From an uncultured bacterium (GTDB lineage Bacteria; Patescibacteriota; Microgenomatia; UBA8517): a stretch of 5,287 bases of DNA. The DNA lies in contig CALEZE010000067.1 of the NCBI GenBank assembly GCA_937928235.1, positions 1 through 5,287 on the forward strand, given 5' to 3'. Below, piece after piece: positions 1-5,287 of this stretch. Each line of letters opens with the position of its first letter. Position 1 is the stretch's first letter. Both the position numbers and the translations under genes were made by a program. The notes below the pieces were generated by a model. That model saw nothing but the letters and a program-made list of their open reading frames with translations. It did not search any database and was not told where the DNA came from.

Positions 1-787
1 AATCTCCAAGCCAAATTATGGCCGGCATCATGTCTGCATAGCACGCCTTCTTAAATTTTTCCTCCTGCACTTTACAAATCCACAAAGGGTCATTTTCGTC
101 AATTTCCAAGCCATACGCGCGGTTGTAATAACCAATAGATATAGAGTCAAAGATACCTGTAGCACAAAGATGAAGTTCTTCCTCCCCTGGAGATATTTCT
201 TCACAAAGTTTGAGTGCTGGGTCTACCATTCCAAGGACATCTCCCCAGAGTCTTTCGTCGTGCACATTTGTCCAACCGTGACCTATCCCGTGGTAACAAG
301 CAAGATACGCGCGCCTAGGATTTCCCTTGATTGCACCGCTTACATAATCACAAAATTCTTGAGCAAGTTTTGGATCCCCGGATTTGGCAACTAAATTTTC
401 CATAAAGCCGTGATAAAACCCATATGCGCAGTAGCTCGTTTTGTCGCTAACTTCAAAGTCAGTGTCAGAAGTAAAAAGCTTGTATGCCTCATCGCCCAGT
501 ATGTGCACAAAATCATGGCATACACTAGCAAAGGCAGGGTCAACATCCGTCATTTTTGCAATTGCTTCGAATGCGGCATCCATCCCCTCCTTGTGTATTG
601 TCTCCTCCACAAGTTCGCTCCAACACCTAATTTTTTCACCCTCAGTAAGCTCTGCACACTCTGCTACCCTTTTGTCGGTCATAACGGGCGCTCTTTTGTT
701 CCAAAGGAGGACCCCCAGGATTGCAGCACTCACGACCAAAGCGACTTTTACAATTAACTTTTTGTTTTTAAATTTTGTCTTTGCCAT
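1..787 (-). CDS. Gene A: membrane-anchored Cys/His-rich repeat protein, 3' end outside the window
   Basis: I do not recognise a named family. The reading frame is open from the ATG at 785-787 to the left edge, giving 262 residues without a stop. The N-terminus MAKTKFKNKK is basic and is followed by a hydrophobic segment at about residues 11-29, so the rest is probably extracytoplasmic. Cysteine pairs are C44/C55, C146/C164, C195/C208 and C238/C249. Histidine motifs are C90-H91-x3-H95 followed by GDEAYKLF, C120 with YH at 125-126, and CYHGIGHG at 164-171. It is the most divergent copy: the C146-C164 spacer is 17 residues instead of 13, the octapeptide is followed by WTN rather than A, and GIFDS replaces the usual GIYGG. 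The start overlaps the end of gene B by 34 bp. The start is supported by the anchor and by the MAKTK opening shared with gene D. Only a weak GAG lies about 6 bases upstream, so translation may be coupled to gene B. Confidence 0.88.
   Translation of the reverse strand, partial: MAKTKFKNKKLIVKVALVVSAAILGVLLWNKRAPVMTDKRVAECAELTEGEKIRCWSELVEETIHKEGMDAAFEAIAKMTDVDPAFASVCHDFVHILGDEAYKLFTSDTDFEVSDKTSYCAYGFYHGFMENLVAKSGDPKLAQEFCDYVSGAIKGNPRRAYLACYHGIGHGWTNVHDERLWGDVLGMVDPALKLCEEISPGEEELHLCATGIFDSISIGYYNRAYGLEIDENDPLWICKVQEEKFKKACYADMMPAIIWLGD
754..787 (-). other. 34-bp overlap of genes B and A
   Basis: The gene A start codon (785-787) lies upstream of the gene B stop (754-756), so 34 bases are read in two frames. 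In B they encode the atypical basic tail, and in A the basic N-terminus before the anchor. The A-rich sequence serves both. This is the longest overlap of the four junctions. A loss of an earlier B stop would explain it, but the window cannot show that. Confidence 0.85.
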
Positions 788-1866
788 GTGTTCTCAGTAA
801 TAAAAAGCTTACACTCTTCTTTTTCCTCTGCTGCCAACAATTTGTATGCGCAAAACTCCTCAAGCAACTCCTTCGCGTCTCCCTCGGGTGCATTCCGATA
901 TGTAGAAACGGTTAGCGCCGAAAAGCATAAATCTTCTAATTCGGCTTGCAAACTCTTGCACACCTTAATACCATCCTGCCAGTTTTTGTTATTGGTAACT
1001 GCTGGAAAAAGGCTCACCAAACCATCAATGGCATATTTCTTGTATTCGTTTTCAATCTGAGAATCAACCACAAATTGCACTCTTTCTTCGAAACCCTCAC
1101 CAAACGCAGCGTGAAGAATCACAGACATTTCCTGATAACAAACTGGTCTAAACTCTTCTTTCTGGAACGAGCAAACATTGTAGTAGTCAGCAAGCGACAT
1201 GTTCCCCATGTTGTGCTCCCTAAAAACCAGGATATCAGAAATTCCGCCGTAAATTCCTCTCATGCAGTGCTCTGTCTTGTAAAAATCATTTTCCAAAATC
1301 TTTTTACAGACCTCCTCCCCTTTTGCCACCATTTCACTAAATGTGCCTGTAGTACGCAAATCGTCGGTCAAGGTATAAATTGCCCCATGGCCGATACCGT
1401 GATAACAAGAGCTTGCCAAATTATCATCCCCCAGCGAAACAGTCTCGCAAAAATGATCTGCATCTTTGTGTCTGCCGGTTAAAATAAATGATGTCATGAA
1501 TGCGTGATAAAAACCGAAGTTGCACAAGCTTCCGTCGTTTTTTTCTCCAAAATTAATGCCACCCTGGCGCTCGTATAGTCTAAATGCTTTATCTCCAATA
1601 AGATGTGCCAAAAGATGACACTCATCAACTTCGAGGCTCGAACTCTTTCCTCTGTGGTTGGAAAGTAGCGCAAAAGCCTCAGGAACACCCTTTCTGTTGA
1701 CAGCCCGTTCGAGAACTCTCTCAAGACAATCTGTTTCTGCCTCCTCCCCCTTGCCGAGGCAGGGATATTTAAAAGGGTTTTGGTTAATGACGAATAGCGC
1801 CGCTACTAAAAGTAACACTGCAAAAGCCGCCGCTGCCGTTTGCCTGGTAATCCTTTTCTTCGCCAT
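754..1866 (-). CDS. Gene B: membrane-anchored Cys/His-rich repeat protein, complete
   Basis: A complete 370-residue member of the array family; function unknown. Residues 1-10 are basic and polar, and a hydrophobic Ala/Leu/Val segment spans about 11-27, predicting a signal anchor. There is no lipobox cysteine. The body has cysteine pairs with spacers of 10 (C36/C47), 13 (C140/C154), 13, 10, 10 and 12 residues. Histidine motifs are CHLLAHLIGDKAFRLY at 83-98, C115 with FYH ending at 121, and CYHGIGHG at 154-161. A later C-x2-GIYGG unit keeps the glycines but has no histidine. The ATG shares one base with the TAA of gene C (TAATG). The nearest good Shine-Dalgarno-like AAGGAG (1884-1889) is about 17 bases away, too far for normal use, which favours translational coupling. 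The last ten or so residues (WQRQNLKTKS) are Lys/Arg/Gln-rich, unlike the paralogues, and lie in the overlap with gene A. Confidence 0.92.
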   Translation of the reverse strand: MAKKRITRQTAAAAFAVLLLVAALFVINQNPFKYPCLGKGEEAETDCLERVLERAVNRKGVPEAFALLSNHRGKSSSLEVDECHLLAHLIGDKAFRLYERQGGINFGEKNDGSLCNFGFYHAFMTSFILTGRHKDADHFCETVSLGDDNLASSCYHGIGHGAIYTLTDDLRTTGTFSEMVAKGEEVCKKILENDFYKTEHCMRGIYGGISDILVFREHNMGNMSLADYYNVCSFQKEEFRPVCYQEMSVILHAAFGEGFEERVQFVVDSQIENEYKKYAIDGLVSLFPAVTNNKNWQDGIKVCKSLQAELEDLCFSALTVSTYRNAPEGDAKELLEEFCAYKLLAAEEKEECKLFITENTWQRQNLKTKS

Positions 1867-2960
1867 TAGCGCCCCATCTCTCTCTCCTTCTTGAGAAAAT
1901 CAAAACACATATTTCTTTCCTCTTCGCTTAAAACTTCCTTTTTACAAAAAGCTTCAGCCTTTCTATCTCTACTGCTATCGGGCTCATTCCAATAAAGAGC
2001 ACTCACCATCCCCAAAAGACATGCATCTTTATACTCAACTGGAAGGCTTTTACACACCTCAATCTCATCTGACAACGCCTCCCCAATGTTGCTTGCATAA
2101 ACAACGGCAAGCCCACCAACTAGGCTAATCCTCCCCTCCCCCAGTCTCGAGTCCGACATCGCTTTTTCTATAACTTCTGAAAAACTGTTTGGATTGACCG
2201 GATAAGTGATAACAGCAACCTCCTCATAACAAATTTCCTTGTACGCATCTTGTACATCAAAACAAAGTTCATAGAAACTTTGTTTGTCGGGATAATTTTT
2301 AACAGCCTCTTCTAAATTAATTGTGTCTGCAAGACCGCCATAGACTCCCTTCACACAGTCAATAAGTTTGCGCCCAGATTCCTTGCCCAAAATCTTCTCG
2401 CACATATTAATTCCCTCCGTTAATGCAGTTTCAAGGCTAACATTGGTGTTTTCAGCAATTGCAAAAATTGCGCCGTGACCTATACCGTGATAACAAGCCT
2501 CCGAAACGCCAGGTTGCTTGGCAACTAATGCTTCACAAAACTCACTTGCTCTTTCCCCCTCGCCGCTTAGGATTGTTTCTGTCATAAATGAGTGATAGTA
2601 ACCGTGATTGCAAACCTGAGCTTCGTCTCCAAAATCAAGCTCGTACCCCTTCCTGTAAAGCCTGTATGCTTCGTCACCAACATAGTGAGCCAAGAAGTGG
2701 CAGTCCTCTGCGCCCAAGTTGTCATCTAGTCTCTGGTAGTAATACAAGTAGGCTATGGCACCACCCACATCTTCGTTCTCGACAAACTTGTCTAGAACTG
2801 TCTTTAGGCAATCAAACTTGTCTTCAACAGAGGCATGTAAACACTCGGACTTTTTTGGGTCAACGGTGTTTATGTCATTAAACAAAAAATATGAAGCAGC
2901 CAGAACAAAAATTGCTAATATAATCAGCGGTTTTTTCTTATGCCTTAAAATCGGTCTCAT
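1866..2960 (-). CDS. Gene C: membrane-anchored Cys/His-rich repeat protein, complete
   Basis: A complete 364-residue member of the family; function unknown. The N-terminus MRPILRHKKKP is strongly basic and precedes a hydrophobic segment at about 12-27, a typical signal anchor or uncleaved signal. No lipobox is present. Cysteine pairs start at C40/C51 (spacer 10), then C142/C156 (13), then spacers of 14, 10, 10 and 12. Histidine motifs are complete: C87-H88-x3-H92 followed by YVGDEAYRLY, C117 with YYH ending at 123, and CYHGIGHG at 156-163. A C-x2-GVYGGLAD unit follows. The C-terminus ends with the FC-x12-C pair, one hairpin shorter than D and E. The ATG directly follows the TAA of gene D with no gap. 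I see no convincing Shine-Dalgarno sequence, so coupling to gene D translation is likely. If the stop inside D is real, reinitiation or a separate start must supply ribosomes to C. Confidence 0.92.
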   Translation of the reverse strand: MRPILRHKKKPLIILAIFVLAASYFLFNDINTVDPKKSECLHASVEDKFDCLKTVLDKFVENEDVGGAIAYLYYYQRLDDNLGAEDCHFLAHYVGDEAYRLYRKGYELDFGDEAQVCNHGYYHSFMTETILSGEGERASEFCEALVAKQPGVSEACYHGIGHGAIFAIAENTNVSLETALTEGINMCEKILGKESGRKLIDCVKGVYGGLADTINLEEAVKNYPDKQSFYELCFDVQDAYKEICYEEVAVITYPVNPNSFSEVIEKAMSDSRLGEGRISLVGGLAVVYASNIGEALSDEIEVCKSLPVEYKDACLLGMVSALYWNEPDSSRDRKAEAFCKKEVLSEEERNMCFDFLKKEREMGR

Positions 2961-4205
2961 TTAGTCCGCGTAATACGATGTGGGGAGTTCTTGGTTGACG
3001 GCGCTACTCACTTCATAGTTTTCATAGGCTTCGAGACAAGTGTTTTTGTACAATTCTTTGTCAAAACCGTTGCAGTACGCGATAGTTTCCTCTAGCGAAT
3101 AAATGCTCCCTAATTTGGTTATAATCTCCAAATAACAAATGTCGCGCTCCTCCTCTTTAAACAAACCGTTGTCGCACAGCTTTGAAGCCTCTTCAAAGTG
3201 ATATCCGGAAGCAGGGATTTCTGCTATTCCCCAAACCATGCCTTCTATGCAAGCCCTTTTGTGCTCAAAAGGAAGTGCCTGACAATAGGTAATCGCATCA
3301 TCTATTCTTTTTTGATCTTTCTCGCGTCTTAAGAAATATGAGGCGCCAAGTCCTTTTATCGCATCTCTTTTGTAAATTACATTTGGACTTCTAATAGCGC
3401 TTGCAACAAAGTAAGAGAAAGGCTCCTCGTCCTCCGGGTTTATCTCCTGCCCCGGGCGTCTCACAACATAAGTTCCCAAATCGTAATAGCAAAGTCTTTT
3501 ATATTCCTCTTCGCTTTCGCTCAGACACATATCATAAGGGTTCTCTAGAAGAACGAAATCTGGGTAAACATCCTTCCTTGCTGTGTCCATGAGCCCAGAA
3601 TATAATCCATCAAGGCACCAATAAACCTTGGGTAGATCATTCTCAAGAGTATTTGCACAAAGCTCACGAACAGAATAAACAAGCTCTTCAGTATCTTTTA
3701 TCCCAAATTCCTCAACGGCGGTAAAAGTCGCACCATGTCCTATGCCGTGATAACAATTAAGTTTTGCGCCATGCTCTTTGGACTTTAAAGAGTCACAAAA
3801 CTCACGCGCCTTGGGGAGTTTATCAAGCCTGTTAAAAGAAGCCATAAAGGCGTGATAAAAACCGTGTGAACAAATGCTCCCCGCATCCGCATCTTCAAGC
3901 TCTACTCCTTGCGCAATAATGGGCACCCTCTTTTCTACTATTTAGTGGGCTAGTGCTTTACAATCCGCCGTAATGTATTGCTGAGCTTTCTGAAAGTCTT
4001 TTAAATAATAAAGCGCACCCGCAATGTCTTTTTTGTCAAGAAATTTATCAATATTTTCTTTAAGGCAACGCACTCTTTCATCTTCTGTCTTGTTGTCACA
4101 CTTGCCCAACCTCGAGCCGGAAAGATAGTAAATTGCACCACCCAGAAGGAGGAATAAAACAAAAACTATCGCTATTAAACTGTTTGTATTTTTAGTTTTT
4201 GCCAT
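2961..4205 (-). pseudogene. Gene D: Cys/His-rich repeat protein interrupted by one in-frame TAA
   Basis: One frame runs from the ATG at 4203-4205 to the TAA at 2961-2963, 415 codons including an internal TAA at codon 88. No shift of frame is needed to join the halves. Codons 1-87 hold MAKTK, a hydrophobic anchor at about 9-28 and pair C36/C47. Codons after 93 hold C112 with FYH ending at 118, C137/C151, CYHGIGHG at 151-158, and five further cysteine units with spacers 13, 11, 10, 12 and 11. Aligned gaplessly to C and E, the stop takes the place of the Tyr after LAH. The motif CHxxxHxxG[DE]xAxxLY is here CKxxxH, stop, then IVEKRVPII. A GTG at 3924-3926 could restart translation, but the product would lack anchor and signal, and its upstream purines sit too close for a normal ribosome site. 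The ATG overlaps the end of gene E by 14 bp. Alternatives are a sequence or assembly error, or a recent mutation. A reassigned TAA is unlikely because TAA ends the neighbouring genes. Confidence 0.75.
3942..3944 (-). other. Premature in-frame TAA in gene D
   Basis: On the coding strand the codons read GCC CAC TAA ATA GTA. The paralogous positions read LAHY (C and E), LAHL (B) and FVHI (A). The TAA is one base from TAC or TAT, the tyrosine codons expected from C and E. Confidence 0.9.
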
Positions 4206-5287
4206 ATAAACCCGTGCACTCGCTCTTTTGAGGGTCTTCTAGAGTATCGCAAATTAGCAATGCTTCCTCAACAGAGTAAAATCCTCTTAGCTTAGAAATT
4301 ACATGACCCAAACAAACCTTTTTCTCACCCACGGTTAAATAGTCGTTCATACAAACGGCTTTTGCCGCCTCAAAGTGCTCACCGAAAGGTGGGTATTCAA
4401 GAACGGCGTGCACCATTCCTTTAAGACAGGCGGTGTTATAAACCCCTGGGAGTGCTCGGCAGTAATCTATATCTTTCGCCTCAAATGTTAGGCCCTGATT
4501 ACCTTTATCAACCATGTAAAAAAGAGCCAAGCCATATATTGCAGTTTCTTTATTTTCTATTTTGTTGCTACTCAAAACTTTTGCAAAAATATTCTCCATA
4601 TTTATCTCAGATTCCCCGGGCTCTGGTGTCTCGTCTCTTGAAAGTGCTCCCACAACCGTGCTTAAACTTAGATAACAAATCTCCTTGAACTCCTCCCTCT
4701 CGTCTAAACAAAGATCAAACGGCGTCTCCAAGACCTCAAAGTTGGCGTAAAGATCCGCGGTTGATACATCTAGAAGTCCCCCATAAATTCCATCCAAACA
4801 CCAATACACCTTTTCTTCAGCGCCCTCCATTACTGTGTCGCAAAGCACCCTTCCTTCAGCAACAACGGCATGCATTGTAGAAAGCCCTCTTTCTTCAACA
4901 AAAGTTAAAACTGCTCCATGGCCTATACCGTGGTAGCAGGCTTCAACAACTCCTTTGTGCTTTGAGTAAAGTCTTTCGCAAAAGAGCCTTGCCTTATCAA
5001 ACTCTTTGTCTCTAACAAGAGCAGCCATAAAGTCATGATAATAGCCATATTGGCAAACACCAGCAGAATCAGCATCTAATATCTCTACCCCATCTCTATA
5101 AAGATCAACGGCAGACTCCCCTATGTAGTGAGCAAGTCCGTGGCAATCTCCGGAAATAATTGGGGTAGACTTTTGATAGTCGTCTAGATACTTTAGTGCT
5201 TCAGAAATATTCCTTTTTTCTATATATTTATCGATATTTTCTTTAACACAAGAGACCTTCTCGTCCTCAACTACACCCTCACAAGAC
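4192..5287 (-). CDS. Gene E: Cys/His-rich repeat protein, 5' end outside the window
   Basis: The frame ending at TAA 4192-4194 is open to the right edge, giving 364 residues (first full codon at 5284-5286). An ATG at 5026-5028 is internal, because the 86 codons before it contain conserved family sequence and align with gene D. Comparison with D suggests that about 35 residues, including the membrane anchor, are missing. Numbering from the edge: C2/C13 (spacer 10), the intact motif CHGLAHYIGESAVDLY at 48-63, C78 with YYH ending at 84, and CYHGIGHG at 117-124. Six further cysteine pairs, starting with the one that ends at C117, have spacers 13, 13, 10, 10, 12 and 10. The YWCLDGIYGGLLD segment nearly matches that of gene D, and both genes share an extra C-terminal hairpin, so D and E are sister copies. 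It is the first gene of the array visible here. The promoter, if near, lies outside the window. Confidence 0.92.
   Translation of the reverse strand, partial: SCEGVVEDEKVSCVKENIDKYIEKRNISEALKYLDDYQKSTPIISGDCHGLAHYIGESAVDLYRDGVEILDADSAGVCQYGYYHDFMAALVRDKEFDKARLFCERLYSKHKGVVEACYHGIGHGAVLTFVEERGLSTMHAVVAEGRVLCDTVMEGAEEKVYWCLDGIYGGLLDVSTADLYANFEVLETPFDLCLDEREEFKEICYLSLSTVVGALSRDETPEPGESEINMENIFAKVLSSNKIENKETAIYGLALFYMVDKGNQGLTFEAKDIDYCRALPGVYNTACLKGMVHAVLEYPPFGEHFEAAKAVCMNDYLTVGEKKVCLGHVISKLRGFYSVEEALLICDTLEDPQKSECTGLYGKN

Larger units (their letters stand above)
1..5287 (-). repeat. Tandem array of five paralogous Cys/His-rich genes
   Basis: Five consecutive same-strand genes encode proteins with the same architecture. 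Each carries the octapeptide CYHGIGHG, at 275-298, 1384-1407, 2472-2495, 3732-3755 and 4915-4938. The codons of this octapeptide differ between copies (for example TGT or TGC for Cys, GGA, GGC, GGT or GGG for Gly), so the repeat is conserved as protein rather than as DNA. This points to old duplications kept under selection, not a recent amplification. Junctions overlap or abut throughout, which suggests one polycistronic message. Both end genes are cut by the window, so the copy number of five is a minimum. Confidence 0.93.

Noticed and set aside
410..800. Two overlapping plus-strand open frames of 115-119 codons
   Set aside because: They are antisense to the gene A 5' region and the end of gene B. 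They overlap each other in different frames and show no coding features of their own.
946..1482. Plus-strand open frame of 178 codons
   Set aside because: It lies antisense inside gene B, whose minus-strand frame has the family motifs and correct length. The plus-strand product has no recognisable domain or start signal.
1494..1724. Minus-strand open frame of 76 codons
   Set aside because: It is an alternative frame within gene B, which covers the same bases with conserved motif sequence.
2588..2964. Plus-strand open frames opposite the gene C 5' region
   Set aside because: They are shadows of gene C. Their low-complexity Ser/Arg/His-rich products do not resemble real proteins.
2961..3926. 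Independent gene starting at GTG 3924-3926
   Set aside because: The frame is continuous with codons 1-87 of gene D and aligns to its paralogues across the stop. Starting at the GTG would drop the anchor, first cysteine pair and first motif. Reinitiation is possible but not supported as a normal gene.
3942..3944. TAA reassigned to an amino acid
   Set aside because: TAA is used as the terminal stop of genes B, C, D and E at positions fitting the family length, so general reassignment does not fit.
4192..5028. Gene E beginning at ATG 5026-5028
   Set aside because: This Met is the M of the conserved YYHDFM motif. The 86 upstream codons carry the CHx3H motif and first cysteine pair, so the true start is beyond the right edge.
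1..5287. c-type cytochrome interpretation of the Cys/His motifs
   Set aside because: No CxxCH heme attachment motif is present in any copy; cysteines and histidines are arranged as CHxxxH and CYHGIGHG instead. Non-covalent heme binding cannot be excluded.

Overview
The window is wholly protein-coding. It lies inside a tandem array of at least five paralogous genes, all on the minus strand and all from one cysteine- and histidine-rich family that I cannot match to a named family from memory. In transcription order (right to left) they are E (5' end cut off by the window edge), D (interrupted by one in-frame stop), C, B and A (3' end cut off by the window edge). There is no intergenic space: E/D overlap by 14 bp, D/C abut as TAAATG, C/B overlap by 1 bp as TAATG, and B/A overlap by 34 bp. 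I see no promoter, terminator, RNA gene, mobile element or CRISPR array, and no stretch of 300 bases lacks a gene. The array may continue past both edges.

Each complete N-terminus has a short basic stretch, one hydrophobic segment of about 16-20 residues and no lipobox. The bulk of each protein is therefore predicted to sit outside the cytoplasm, on a membrane anchor or after signal cleavage. The body is a chain of helical-hairpin-like units joined by cysteine pairs, mostly C-x10-14-C. The first three units carry conserved histidines: CHxxxHxxG[DE]xAxxL[YF], Cxx[GY]..YHxFM-like, and CYHGIGHG, the last identical in all five genes. Later units keep the cysteines but not the histidines. This suggests a disulfide-stapled alpha-solenoid with a histidine-lined metal, cofactor or catalytic site in its N-terminal half. 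That function is inference; nothing in the window shows a substrate.

D and E are most alike and have an extra C-terminal cysteine hairpin; B and C are shorter; A is the most divergent. Gene D has a TAA exactly where its paralogues have a tyrosine or other residue in the first histidine motif. That motif is otherwise eroded, while the frame before and after it stays aligned. D is either a young pseudogene or carries a sequence error.

The organism cannot be identified with confidence. The sequence is moderately AT-rich, uses the standard code (all four visible terminal stops are TAA and no in-frame TGA is needed), is tightly packed, and has weak Shine-Dalgarno signals. These traits fit an uncultured small-genome bacterium or archaeon, but they are not diagnostic.
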